The notes under the pieces: generated by a model | What the model saw: only the letters and a program-made list of their open reading frames with translations | Told to the model about the DNA's origin: nothing | Databases searched by the model: none | In this document: positions 23,795 to 36,045 of the stretch, in pieces | Layout: the number at the start of each line of letters is the position of its first letter | How positions within the stretch are numbered: the stretch's first letter is position 1 | From: Pipra filicauda | Lineage: Eukaryota > Chordata > Aves > Passeriformes > Pipridae | Length of the DNA: 64,000 bases | Reading direction: 5' to 3' | Assembly (NCBI RefSeq): GCF_003945595.2 | Contig: NW_024104509.1 | Location: 682,001-746,000, forward strand | Position numbers and translations under genes: made by a program

Positions 23795-24214
23795 CTTAGA
23801 CCACAGAGAAATTGTTAGAATGCGTATACGTTGTTAGAATAAACAGCATGACATAATTTCAGTGTACCTTTTCCTGAAATAAATGACTCTTTGTAGTTCT
23901 AAAGCTCCTACAAAATCTAGCAAATGGAGGGCATTATTGTAAATCCTATAAGCTCTATCAAAATTTAAAAAAATATTTAAAAAAATCTAAAAAACCCAAC
24001 CAATCAAAAAAGGAATGTATAAACTCTTTAAATTAAAAACCTTGATTTCCATGCTAGCCAAAACAAGTTTACCATATTAAAATATATTAAAAAGCTACCA
24101 AGAAAATGAAGTTTTCACATACATACAATCACTTCATACTGTAACTGCGATAGAGTGGAATAAAATCAGAGCTAAAATCCTACAGGAAAGAAAATTACAC
24201 AGATGATGTGGTAC
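23795..24214 (-). other. PCSK5: PCSK5 intron between exons h and i
   Basis: 420 bases, GTACCA donor and CTAAG acceptor; the shortest intron in the window. AT-rich with runs of A and no repeats recognised. Confidence 0.85.
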
Positions 24215-24312
24215 CTGCACATGTTGCACAAGAACGGTGGCATGTTTCACATTCTTTGCCATTATGGTATTTTCCTTCTTCACAGCGGATAGCACATTTA
24301 GTGCCATGCAAG
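24215..24312 (-). CDS. PCSK5: PCSK5 exon h: furin-like cysteine-rich repeat segment
   Basis: 98 bases, acceptor CAATAG, donor GTACCA, phase 2 in and phase 1 out. The peptide runs from LHGTKCAIRCEEGKYH through NGKECETCHRSCATCAG. CETCHRSCATC is the CxxCxxxCxxC signature of this repeat family. The sequence continues directly into exon i (CAG|AGVDAC), as in mammalian PC5. Confidence 0.93.
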
Positions 24313-26445
24313 CTATTGTAAAAAGGAAAAAATGCACAGTGTTTGGGCAGATAACAGCAACAGATGACAACAAGATCATGCACAATCCAGTAGTTCTCTT
24401 TTAATCAAAGAAAAATCCACATATTCCGATTCATCGCCTTCCTTCATTGGTCATATTTTATAAATTTAGAGACATCAATCACTTCAAGTGGGAATGAAAA
24501 GCAGTTTTGCCCATGGGGAAATACAGAAGTTGTTTACAAACTCCTTGTAAATACTACCAAGTAACAGGGGACAGAGAAAAAATGAACAATGACAAAAACC
24601 ACTAAAAATTCAGGCATGTAAAATGTAATTATCCATGAGGAATTTGGTAAAGGGTCAACATCACTGTATTAAAAAAAATGCTAAGGGACTTGTTAATACT
24701 TCTCTCTCATGCTTCTCTGAAAGACCACCAGGATCTCCTGATACTATGCTACAGCACAGGTTAAGAACACATTCATATAGTGAAAGAAATCACAATTTCT
24801 GCAACAGCAGTTTCCCTTGAAACCTCCTAACTGAATGCCAGTACTGTGTGTCTTGTGAGATTTGTCAAGATTACAGCTGGAGGTATTCTGCCTGCAGGCA
24901 CTTTTGAGAGAGCACAAAAGTAACAGAAGGAAAAGAAATAGCACAGAGAGTCACACTTTCATGCATTCTTCTAAGGACTGTTTATTGCTTTTGTGTTATA
25001 AGGTGCCTATAGCAGTTTGTTGGGTTTGGGTTTGTTTTTTAAAATTTATTTTTTAAACTAGGACTTCTCTGACATGTTTACCATCTTCTGTGGAACTTCA
25101 GTGTTCATCCAATTTAACACTTTCTCTAAAAATGCTCTTCAGCTCTGGGGTTTACCACCCTGAGTGCTAACATGTTCTACAGACTGGATCCAGCAAAAGT
25201 CAGGTACGCTCAGCACCACTGGAAATTTTCAAGAGTCTACACAGTCCCAGTTTAGAAAGCAAACTAGCAATTCAACAGAACTAACAACTCTTGTTTTCCT
25301 GTTATTTTTCCTCAGTCATACACCTCAAAGAGCTTTACAAGGCGCATAGCATTATCATGTTTTTACAGATGGGAAAACTAATAATTTGCCCAAGTTTATT
25401 CAATGGGCCAGTAATGGAGCAACACTGGAATCCAGGCCTCTCAAGACCCACTCAAAGAAGGCTCTGCCCATTGATAACTCTGCCAAGAAAATGCTGAAAG
25501 ATCTGAAGAACTATGCAGTACGAAATGCATGTCCCACAAGGCTCCATTTATCATCCACACAGATGGTGTTTTTTAAAAATGTTACCAAAATTTACCCTCA
25601 GTTTGCTAATATTGCCCAAGAAAACATGAAGGTTGGGTTCTTTTGATTTTTTTTTTTTTTGTATTTCAATTTCAATAAAGAAATCCAGCTATTGATGTTC
25701 TAGAAAAAAACATTGAGCTTTTATTAAGACATGAAAATCCACTTCACTGGGGGCTAAAACCTTGGTGTTAAAATGTTAACACAAGGCTCATATTCTGAAA
25801 GAATATCCTATACATACCGAGTACTGACTTCATATTTTTTTGTGGCACTAAGCCAGCATACATTCTGTCATGAATGTTGCAAGATTTTTGACTTTTTCTG
25901 CTTGGATCAAAAGGTCATTCATTCATAAAGAAGCTTGAAATGTGTACTGCTGTTTTGTAGGTTTTACCTATCATTTTCAAGAATGATTAAGTTCCCCTAT
26001 GAAGAAAAAAAATCTCCACTACTGTTTAAAATATGTGAACACTATACAGTATAGAATTGAGCCTGAGGTACTTGAGATAAGCTAATGATTGGATATAAGA
26101 AGAAATACAATAAAGATAAGAAAATAATTTCTGACTACCACATGAACGAATTAGAAAAATTACTATAATTCATCAGCTCTACCGCTAAAATAAGCCTGCA
26201 AGTAAAGAAGCCAGCTTTCCACATGACTGTGACTTTTATGTTATCTGAAATGAAAGGCCTTCTAAAAATCAGTTGTTAGCCAAACGGGCACACAAGAAAA
26301 TAAGGTATTACAGACTAAACAGCATTGTAACAGTTGACATAAAGGCCATCAAGGTTAAATAGCTATCAGATGTTCTTCCTTGTGTATCCACAGCCTTGTA
26401 TACCTCTTCTGGTATTATGTTTAGTGACATCCATAATTTACTTAC
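24313..26445 (-). other. PCSK5: PCSK5 intron between exons g and h
   Basis: 2133 bases, consensus GTAAGT donor and AATAG acceptor. Small plus-strand ORFs near 25.2-25.6 kb look like chance. No mobile element recognised. Confidence 0.75.
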
Positions 26446-26530
26446 CTTAGGCCATGTCTGCATTCTGTGCAGATTTGGAATTCAACACAGGTCTTACAGT
26501 TTTCACTGCATTTTCGACAAACAATCTTAT
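26446..26530 (-). CDS. PCSK5: PCSK5 exon g: furin-like cysteine-rich repeat segment
   Basis: 85 bases, the smallest exon here. Acceptor TTTTGTAG, donor GTAAGT, phase 1 in and phase 2 out. It encodes KIVCRKCSENCKTC, then EFQICTECRHGL. The first split codon with exon f gives Asn, so the joined length equals the mammalian protein at this point. With exon h it forms a 183-base module. Confidence 0.92.
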
Positions 26531-27731
26531 CTACAAAAGAAAAAAGCCCAGAAAGCCTTGATCAGTTTTGTCTGATAAAACTGTATGAATATATTATTGC
26601 ATGACTTACTGCTTTCTAATTTGACATCATCAAGCTAGACTGAAATAGCTAAATTCTGCCTAGCATTACCTTTTTCCATCAAACATTGAATGGTTTACTG
26701 TATTTCTATACATCTGAACTAATAGCTGCACTCTGAGAAAAATATGTTTTAAGGTCATTATAAAGTTTCCTAAATATTTTAAATTTACATTCACAATTTA
26801 TAATATGGACTTAAATAATCTTCTCATATAGCAGTGATATGCAGTAATGATATGCCATGTGTTAAAGAGGCTGTCCTGCAGGCAGTCTGTCCTCTTCCTG
26901 ATTTCACGCTAAGAGACATACCTGTATGAACAGATCTCAGCTTAACAAAGTAAATATATGAATTACTTAACACCTACCTTTTAATCTCAAGAGCTCCCTT
27001 TAACAAATGTCTCTATCTCTTCAGCCCTGCTGTCTTTTGAGATTCAGTGACATGTACCTTTCTGAGAAGAAAAACCCAATTTTCCCATTTAATCCTAAAT
27101 TTTCATCTATCCATCTTAATTATGTGGAAAGGAATTACCTTTACTGTAGTTCTCACTTAGTGAAAATAGAAAAATTAAGGTAGGACCTGTTTTTACTAAT
27201 TCTCAAAAATAAACACACAGTTTCATGACAAGAAAGCAAAAGGCTAGGCACCCAGATGAACAAAGCTCCTGAGAATATATTTATCTTATATGGAGTGTCT
27301 AAAGATAATCAAAGTCACTGCAGTCTTAAGCACAGGTTTAAACGTATGTCTAAGTATTTTTGCGAGCCAAAGCCGGAAATTAAACACGGTCAGTTTCTTG
27401 GCAATCACAGGAGGAAGCTGAAGGTAGGTATCAATCATGGCAGAGGATTACTGGTCTTGGGCTGTCACTTGCTTCAATTCTGCTACTGTTACTGCCAGTC
27501 ACTCCCAGATGAAAAGATATCCTGTCACTAAATATGATTTTTAAACATGTTTTTTAAAATAATGGAACATTTTTCATGAGATTCTTGATCACACTTGGTA
27601 ACAATATAATAATAAGAACAGAATAAGAGAGAGATACATCAACATACACTTTTCCTACTTATAAGTATTCCAGCAACCTCCCCAGATCAAATTCTGTAGT
27701 CCACAATACGAAAACAACAAGAAATACTAAC
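26531..27731 (-). other. PCSK5: PCSK5 intron between exons f and g
   Basis: 1201 bases with a weaker GTTAGT donor and TTTTGTAG acceptor. No repeat or gene recognised; a plus-strand ORF at 27256-27531 is probably chance. Confidence 0.8.
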
Positions 27732-27925
27732 TCTTATCCAGGTAAAACCCATCAGGGCAGTTGGTAATACAGCTATTGGTTACTTCATTCAGGTAGTAGC
27801 CAGATTTACAGGTCATGCACTGGTCATTATGGCCTCCAACACAGGTTTCACAATTGGGTGAGCACTTTTTACATCGTTTCTTGTCTGCATTGTAGTGACC
27901 AGGTGGGCAGGTCGAAACACAGATC
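27732..27925 (-). CDS. PCSK5: PCSK5 exon f: furin-like cysteine-rich repeats
   Basis: 194 bases, acceptor GTCTGCAG and donor GTTAGT, phase 2 in and phase 1 out. It encodes ICVSTCPPGHYNADKKRC, KKCSPNCETCVGGHNDQC, CKSGYYLNEVTNSC and CPDGFYLDK. This is one whole repeat plus the start of the next, with ten cysteines in the regular spacing. It is the largest cysteine-rich exon in the window and is closely conserved with mammalian PC5. Confidence 0.94.
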
Positions 27926-28470
27926 CTGCAGACAGCAGGGAAGAAAAGGCAGAGTCGTTAATGAAATAACCTGCCACCACATTCCTGTACCATGACTGCA
28001 AAGCAGAAGTATTTCTCTCTATTTTTGCTCTTCTAATGATCACATGTTTACTAGCTGTAACCCTTCAAAGCATTGTGTCAACCTCCCTCTTCCCACATTT
28101 AATTGCCTGCAGCATACACTATCTCACTAGCAAATGCCTTGTCAGGCAGTCATACAGTATCTTTTTTGACCATCTATATTTCTTGTCTTTTTCACTTCAT
28201 CACAGAAGCTGTAGTAGCTATTAGTGTTATATATAAACATATATAGAGAGACAGCCTCTTATGAAAAAAAAAGGAGGTGGGGAAATAATCAGTGAAGGGT
28301 GTTCGAAAGCTGTACTTTGAATTCTGATTAGCTAGGGTTTTTTTAGTTTAGAAAATTTTTCAAATTCAGTGGAAAATGAATTATCCATGACTGCAGCAGA
28401 GAAGAGGAATGAAAGTTAGGATATACACTAAGAAATCAATAACGTAAAGTGTTTTTTCTCTTCGTGTTAC
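27926..28470 (-). other. PCSK5: PCSK5 intron between exons e and f
   Basis: 545 bases, GTAACA donor and TGCAG acceptor, no recognisable repeat. Confidence 0.85.
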
Positions 28471-28573
28471 CTTGTGTTGTTCTTAGATTTGTAGTAATAG
28501 TGAAGACAGTCAGTACAATGATCTGGTCCTGGCCCATCACACCCTACTTTACTACATTCTGCATTGCAGGGAC
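28471..28573 (-). CDS. PCSK5: PCSK5 exon e: start of the cysteine-rich domain
   Basis: 103 bases, acceptor TTACAG, donor GTAACA, phase 1 in and phase 2 out. It encodes PCNAECSKVGCDGPGPDHC, then TDCLHYYYKSKNNT(R). The GPGPDHC...C motif is the entry of the first furin-like repeat, and NNTR carries an N-glycosylation sequon. Its 5' edge lies only 112 bases from an antisense LTR (28686-29205). Confidence 0.94.
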
Positions 28574-28685
28574 CTGTAATAAAACGAGAATAAAGAGGGA
28601 CAAAGGGATAAAGTACTCATTTAGTACTTCTCAAACTTTAAAACGTGGTATTTTATTGCAGAAATTCGATTACTCTGTTTCCCTG

Positions 28686-29205
28686 TGTTGAGGAATACAT
28701 CCAGTACAGGTAGCTTGGTTTTCAAACTGCAGTGCAAGCTGCAGATTGAGCTCTGGGTGGCAGGGGGCCCAGGCAAGAGCTGTGAACTGCTGAGCCTCTG
28801 CAAAACAGAGAGCATGGGGACTTGTGGTGCTGGACAGGTGACTGGACACTCAGAGACACAGCAAACACCAAGGAACCCAAGCCCTCGAGACTTTCTTGTG
28901 GGCGTAAACTGTAAGAGTATAAAAGCCCAGAGTTTCCTTTGTTAGGGGTCCTCCGTCCTCAAAGGCACCCAGCTCGAGCTGTTATTTAGTTATTTAGTTG
29001 TTGCACCAAGATTGAAGCATTTTAAGGATCAGGAAGTCTAAGACTCTGCTGTGGGAAACCTAGTGTCGAGCCAGTATGGAAGCCTGGTCTGACTGTGTGA
29101 GTGTGGTGTGTTCATCTGTGAAGGGACCTTGGCCCTAACTCAGGTGGTGCGAGTGTGACTGCCAGGGTGGCTCCTGGATGGTTGGACAGGGAAGTTTCCG
29201 AAACA
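28686..29205 (+). repeat. Solo LTR, probably class II (ERV-K-like)
   Basis: The ends form imperfect inverted repeats: TGTTGAGGAA at the start and TTCCGAAACA at the end (reverse complement TGTTTCGGAA). TATAAAAG at 28918-28925 is a clear TATA box, and ATTGAAGCATTTT about 95 bases downstream looks like a worn polyadenylation signal. CCTGT occurs at 28682-28686 and 29206-29210, a probable target-site duplication that overlaps the first base of the LTR. It lies antisense in the PCSK5 intron. The family name is inferred from structure only. Confidence 0.7.
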
Positions 29206-29245
29206 CCTGTTTGATTTGAATTCCAAATAGTAATTTAGTTCCACC

Positions 29246-29287
29246 AAAAAAAAAGAAAAAAAAAAAGAAAAAAAAAAGAAAAGAAAG
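29246..29287. repeat. A-rich simple repeat
   Basis: Runs of A broken by single G residues, about 40 bases downstream of the LTR. Confidence 0.85.
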
Positions 29288-29695
29288 TCTTTTTAGTACC
29301 TAAAGACCATGCAATCCTGGTCTTAGTATTTATTCACAGTGATTTATAATTTTTAGCAGGTGGGGCATCCTCTATAGAATTTATCAAAGAGAAACTATTT
29401 CTGGATCTGAACTGATGCTTTCTCAAGGGGTAACAAATAATTCTGCATTTTATTTGAAATACACAAACGCTTCTGTAAATCATAATTAGGAATGGTTAGC
29501 AAAATCACTTATATGCAGGTCAGCATAAATTATGGACATAATGATCAGTGGCTACTCAGGTTACCAACTGGGTAACAACTGGTCCAAGACCCAATAAACC
29601 AGATACCAAGGGTCTCTATGCTCTGTTTGCTACACTCTGCAAAAGCCTCACATAGTACTTGCTGATTAGCAAGGCTTCCATCTCACCTACACTCA

Positions 29696-29755
29696 TGTTG
29701 GACTTGATGATCGTTATGGAGTCATTCCAACTTGAGATATTCTATGATCCTGTGC
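29696..29755 (+). mobile_element. CR1 3' tail fragment
   Basis: GTTGGACTTGATGATC followed by a CATTCCAACTTGAG block and ATTCTATGATCCTGTG is the last about 60 bases of a CR1 in plus orientation. Any longer body to the left is too diverged to recognise. Confidence 0.65.
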
Positions 29756-30225
29756 TTACAGTTTTCAAATAGATCCTTCCTGTTATGGGAGGAGAGAACC
29801 ATCAACTCCTGCCTTTATGCAGAAGAACAATGCCTGTGAGCAAAGTTATAACTTTCAGGATCACTGCTTTCTCTTGAATGAAATGAATTTGCCAGTCACC
29901 TTCAAATTTCTTCTAGCAGCTAAACTTGAAGTAAAGCGGGTTTGCTTCATATAAAAACTTAAGAAGTTAGTGACCTTTACAGCAGAGATAGTAGTCTTTC
30001 ATCACCTATTAAAACAAGGACTACTGCAGCTCTCTATCTAAAACAGAGACTGTGGAACTGACATGCTGTGGAAGGAGAATGTAAATAGTGCTCCTAATGG
30101 TGGATTACATGTGGGAAACTGCCAACTTGACTTATTTTGCAGTGCCAAAAATCTAACACTGTTAAGGCTGAAACAATTCTATAGGGATCAGTGGGAAACA
30201 ACACAGATGTAGAAGTTAATGTTCT

Positions 30226-30368
30226 TCATATATATATATATACACATATATGTATATATATGTACGTGCATATATATACACATACACATGCACATGTATG
30301 TATATATATGTATATATGGATATAGACACATATATACACATATATATGCATATGTATGTATATATAGT
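30226..30368. repeat. TA/CATATA-rich microsatellite
   Basis: Alternating purine-pyrimidine sequence of TATATA, CATATA and TGTATA units in the intron. It produces mirror-image ORFs on both strands that are not genes. Confidence 0.9.
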
Positions 30369-30613
30369 TTTGTATTCTTATATGCAAAACACTGCATTCT
30401 TCATAGTATGTTAATTGTAGTTTAATATATAACTTTATGTTTATTCATAAGGATAAAATGAAAACACCTAACTTTAAATTGTGAAACAAATACTTCTCGT
30501 CTTCAATGAAGAATCCAATTCACTGAACATTTTACATATGCAGACTTTGAGGTCATCCTTCAACCTATAAAGTGTTCAGTAAATGCTTGATCAGAGTCAA
30601 TGAATGTACACAC

Positions 30614-30757
30614 CTGAATAGTCGTCTGTTGCATAATCTTCTGTAGGGTCTTCAACTGGACTAGAGCGCACTCTTTCCACTTTTGGAAAATCATTTCTTG
30701 GTGAGTAAGGCTGGATGGATGTTCCATACAGTACTAAGGACCACTCTTTCAATTTGC
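30614..30757 (-). CDS. PCSK5: PCSK5 exon d: end of P domain and linker
   Basis: 144 bases, acceptor TTCTAG, donor GTGTGT, phase 1 in and out. It encodes KLKEWSLVLYGTSIQPY, the last beta strands of the P domain with the conserved Trp and LYGT, followed by an acidic, proline-containing linker (PVEDPTEDYATDDYS) before the cysteine-rich domain. Its 48-codon length and equal phases mean it could be skipped without a frameshift, though that would damage the P domain. Confidence 0.94.
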
Positions 30758-33700
30758 CTAGAAGTTAAGTATTTTAAAATCTACTTTCAGAACTGTGCCT
30801 TACAAAAATATATCACTTTCAAGCATGATGTTGTGAGTAGGTACAGATGACATTGCTCTTCAAATAAGTGTCTTCAGTGCAATACTTGTTTTACTATAAA
30901 CTGAGAAAGCATATTTTCTTCAGTCAGATCTTTATACTATATTTTCATTGCATGCATCTGGATTTCACTTTCTCCTCAGAGCATTATTAATTGTGCAGTA
31001 ATTATTTATTATTTGAGATCTTTTAGCTAAGTAGCTGTATTCAGAATTGTGACTTAAGAAAGGGGTTACATAAGAGTACTTTTCACTGACTTATAGGACA
31101 CAACTTGATAAACAGGAAGTAGCTTTTTTTAAAATCTCCAGGGAAAAACATCAGTGTCCCCACAAACCAGCATGATTTCTTATTTATTTGCCCCAGTTAT
31201 TTGGCAGATATATCACTGTATTGTCTGTGATCATCACTAACATTTTATCCTCTTAATACTTGAATGAAGAAAAAAAATTGTTTGGCTGCCCAAAGCATTA
31301 CCTGGCTTTTTGATAAGGTTTTTTTTGGGAAAGAATAAAAAGGTAAAGGTGTATCAAGTCATCAATTCAGGCAGTCAGAACACAAAGGGTAGACTTCCCA
31401 TTCCCACCTTTCTGTCTACATTACTTGGTGAATTAGTTTCGAGAAAGAGCAAAAGGACTCAGGCGTGAAATAATTCCTAAAGTAATGATGCATAAACCCC
31501 ATATTCTGGCTTGAAAAGTGGAACATAAGCTTGGTATAATTCTATTTTCTTGTTCATATTTATCCGTGTTGAGATAGCTAGTTGAATTTGAAAGATCCTG
31601 TTTTGGAGGCTGTTCTGTGGTTAAAATGCTCTTCCCTTAGAACTATCATTTAATGAGAAATGTAATCCAGACATCACTCTTCTAAAAAAAAAACAAACCA
31701 AAAACATGTAACATTAAATTCAATTAAATTTTATTTTAATGATACTCAATAATTTGAAATATTGTTCACTTGGACTTTTTCAATGTGTGCAACCAAATTA
31801 ATTTGAATCACTTTACTCGTGATTTTCTCTATTTTCCCCTGTGTTGTCTGGTAATCTCCATTGGCATGACAAAGACAATATGCATCTCTCTGATTTTACA
31901 TGCATCCTTCAAGCAGTAAGCAACAATAAGTCCACTACCTGACAGATCACAGACCAATTGTTTTAAATAGTTTATACTAGGGCTAAAGAGGGAAATCTGT
32001 TATCTCCATGTCTTTTGCCAACCCAATTTAATCTTTCTAAACGACAGAAAATTTCTAAATGTCATATAAAATCTTCTCTGCTCTATATTCAGTTATTGAG
32101 AAGAAACTACAGATCAGAGACTACATCACACAGCAGTTGTGTCACACAGTAGCTTCCAGCTTTTCAGAGCCGAATCAAAATATTACTTTCTTTAGAGAGA
32201 CATTTAATTAAATAAATTAACTGCTGTGATGAGTCTACCACACCTGTGGCCAAACTACTGGCTAATTACTATGGCTGTAAAAACTGCATGAACCTTATTT
32301 TCAAATTGTTTTTTCCTATCCACATACATGTAGGTCTTAAAGCCTCGGTAGATTAAAAAGACCCAAATCACGTATTTTCTTCCTCTATAGACATGTGGGA
32401 ATCAAGTTCCACCTTGAAGTCCTTTAGAGAGATCCAGCTGGGTCCTTAATGGTACTTTTCTTTTTAGACAAGAAGTCACATAGGGAGCTCATTTTTAACC
32501 AAGCATGCAGTCATCTCTACAGCCTTTTCAAAGATAGAGCTTCTCCATGTCCAGTCTCTGTCCTTTTTGTCTTTTAACCCACATCTACAGCATGTAAACC
32601 ATAACATACTGGGTGCAATCAAAAAATGTGTGTTTTGCTATGTTATTCAGATCTTTTCATCCTTGTCTTGATTATGAGCCAAAGCTCACCTAACTTCCCA
32701 AGGGTTGATTACATACTACTTCCAGAACACTGGTCAATATATTTGCAAGAACCCACTGAAAATAACCACAGATGCTCCTAAGTGTACTGTGTCTGGACTT
32801 TACACATATGGAAGGTCTTGTACTAATATTACTGTAGGAAGGATTGTCGCTTTGAATGTATATGTAATGCAAAAAAGGCAGTAAGGGGAATAATGTAGGG
32901 TCTCTCAGGAGATAGGTTGCCTTTGTTCAGTAAATAAAGAGGGGAAAAATTCATGCGACTTGCCAGCAAAGAAATGAATTTGCCTCAAGGTTGGTTTAAT
33001 TTGCACAATGAAATGATTTCAATAACTAAGTACATCTACAGACATGCACACTTTTATAATGAATAAATGAAGTATGCACATTTAGACCAAAATTTTTCTT
33101 TCCCCATTTTTGGCTGATTCCATCATTTAGTTTGGCTAGAATAATCCTTTACCCTGCTTGTATTTAGTATGTGTAACAAAGGTCCCATACTGTATCTAGA
33201 GGAGAAAGGGCATATCACAATGTTTCACAGTAAGCACATGTCCATCTCCATAAACTCTACAGAATTAAATGCAGAAATCATATGCACTGCTTTTATGAAC
33301 TGCACTCTGCACTTCTTGACAGATAACAGATGTGGCATCACTTTGCCAGTGCAGGGATATGATGACACATTGACTCTTTGTTCTCAGTTTGATTACATGA
33401 AAATGGCAACTCTTAATTATAAGACCTTTCAATAGCTAAACAAATACATGCATAGAACACAAACAAGAAGGAAGTATGATGGAGAAGTCAAGTGTGATAA
33501 ACTGGAGAGGCATCATAAATTGTGTTTTAAGCACCTTTTGTTTACTTCATGTTCTGTTCAGTGTGGAGACTAATCCCAAAATGCCCAAACAGCTGAGTTT
33601 ATCCACCACTAATATACGACAGGCACTTCCAAATCTTTTTGAATAGAAGAGTTACTAGACAGCTTCCAGCAGAAGGCAAACACTGCTCTGGAAAGATGGG

Positions 33701-36045
33701 GATGTATTGCTAGATAGTATATAATGAACTAGGATGCAAATTTACAACCACACTGTATCTTATGAAATCCAAATGCATGTAAAAACCTAAATAGTCTCAC
33801 AATCAGCGTTTCACATTGTGGTTAAAAGAAAGTAGAGAGTAAGCTCTCCAGCAAGATTCTTTTAGATTAGCTTCCTCCACACATCCTAGTCGGGCAGGTC
33901 TACTTTCTCCAAATCCCCTGGCCTTATTGTGTCTTTTCTTCAAGGTTTGCATGTTTAGGCTTTAGTTCTTACAGAGCAAAAGAAAGCAGTTCCATGAGAT
34001 TAGCCACTACAGCATTGAGAAGAATATATGTAAAGTATTGAAACCAATAAAGTGGTAAGACCTATACAACTACATATGTAAACCAGGAGTGTGCAGCATG
34101 GGCTTTGAAGTGTAAAGCTGGAAATGTAGCTGACCACTTTGAGACTGTCCTGGTGATGTAAAAAGGCTGCAAAATACGTCTGGAGAATAGCCCACATTAA
34201 AAATTTGCAAAATAGCTCCATGCTACCTCTTTTTTAGTGAAGGGTGTGTGCCAGGAAAGAGAAAACAAGGGAAGAGCTGAAATGCATTGCTCTGTGGTTT
34301 TTCTTCATGCCTGTTGGATGAACTATTGGTACACATAAAGGTGAAGAGATACCCTAACTTGTCCTTCACACTAGAGATGTTCCTGCATGTGTCAGGAATA
34401 AAAAGTGCAAGATGGAGTTGAAAAACATTAATTTTTGTCTCTTTTTAGTAATCTGGTTAAAATTAAACTACTTAGTTGTTGCTTAATGGCTCCCCTCTAT
34501 CAAATTCTAAAGCACTGAAAATTTAAAAAAACCCCAAACATCACACCTCCTCGTGAAGCCCTGAGCAGTTCTGCTTATAGTCTATGGCTGCTTTTCTAAA
34601 TGAGTGCCCCTTTTTAGTGTACTGGAAACTTTGCTTCTCCCCTAGTGGTGCAATTAACATCACTTAGGCTAAGAACCTTTCACCACTGTAAAGCTATTGT
34701 GAGAAGTGATCAGTGGTGATAAAGTGAAATTCGAAATACTGGCAATGCTAGTGTTTCCTTCCAGAGCTCTAGGGGATGATAATCCGAATTTCCAAAAGGC
34801 TGTGCCTAAAGTTAACCACATGACTATACAGATAACATTTAAATAACACTGGTCATAGTGTAAATAGTTACCACAGACCAAAAGTTGTTCGCTGCTCAGC
34901 AATTTTGAAAATCATCCATTATCTTGGTCTTCATTAGGGACTTATTAGCCTCATATTATGTAAAAGCGTTTCAAAATTTTTGGCTTATGACTGCTGGTTT
35001 ACTATCCTAAAAAAACTAAAATCAGTTTATGCAGACAACTGAGTCAGGCAATAAGAGAAGATGATTTAAAAGACAGACAGAAAACTTTCCTAAAAAGTTG
35101 AGATTGGCTATCAGAACATGACAGAGCTAAAGCAGAGTAGAAATAAAGAACTAAAATTCTCATTCAATTTGAACAACAGTAGTTGAGTGAGACTGATCTG
35201 TGTGCTAAGATTTTTTAAGACAGAAAATCATCTAAGCCACATAAAATCTGCACTTCCATTTTGTCATAATTTTGAAATGAGTAGGTTCATTTTTGTCCAA
35301 AGTAAAACATATAAAGCCAATTGAATTTGGCCTACGCACTAACTGGAATAGGAAGGAGACTGGACAATTCTGTGATCATACATTAGAATTCCTCCTGAGC
35401 CCTGGTTTGTTCTAAGTCATGATGGAAATAGTCCCACTGAGTCTGTAAGCTGCAGGAGTGACTGGACACCCTGACCTCCCAGAAAGGCACATTTACCTTG
35501 AACAGGTTAACTACACAAAGGCTTCTTTCCAATCTGATTAATTTAACAAGCCAAATTTCAATAAAGAGGAAGCCAAAGTACTTCATCCCTATATCTGGTG
35601 ACAGAAACATTAAGGGGCCTTTCTCAGTCAAAGTAGAATTGAAACAATTAACATTCTTCTAGAATAGTCAACTACATGCACATGGCCTATCATGCTAGAC
35701 TTTCTGATTTTAAACTCAAAGCCTTTAAGCACTTCAGTTCACATTTTAGTCAATGTTTATGTATGCTTTTCCGTGTAGTAGAAACAATAGAAGTACTTAT
35801 ACTTACCAAGGCTCATTTGAATAATTTTAATGACTTCCAATAACCTACCAACTTAAGAACAAACATACTTCAATATCCTCTATTAATGAGTTCACAGAGA
35901 TATATTTTTATAGCTTCCAATACTTCCAGTTAACATCTATGTCTTTAGAATTCAGAATGTATTTTTAGGAAATCAGAAAACTTACTGCTTTGTGAGTTTA
36001 TTTAGCTGCCTGAGATGAAATGCCTCCTTTATTTCACTGAATTAC
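30758..36045 (-). other. PCSK5: PCSK5 intron c-d, exon-d-proximal part
   Basis: Part of the 7296-base intron 30758-38053. AT-rich; the plus-strand 88-codon ORF at 33169-33435 and other short ORFs are not supported by any motif. No mobile element recognised in this part. Confidence 0.7.

Larger units (their letters stand above)
28574..30613 (-). other. PCSK5: PCSK5 intron between exons d and e
   Basis: 2040 bases with GTGTGT donor and TTACAG acceptor. It contains a solo LTR, an A-rich run, a short CR1 tail and a TA-rich microsatellite, listed separately. Confidence 0.85.

Noticed and set aside
30188..30425. Mirror ORFs rich in Tyr, Ile and His on both strands
   Set aside because: Generated by the CATATA/TATGTA microsatellite.
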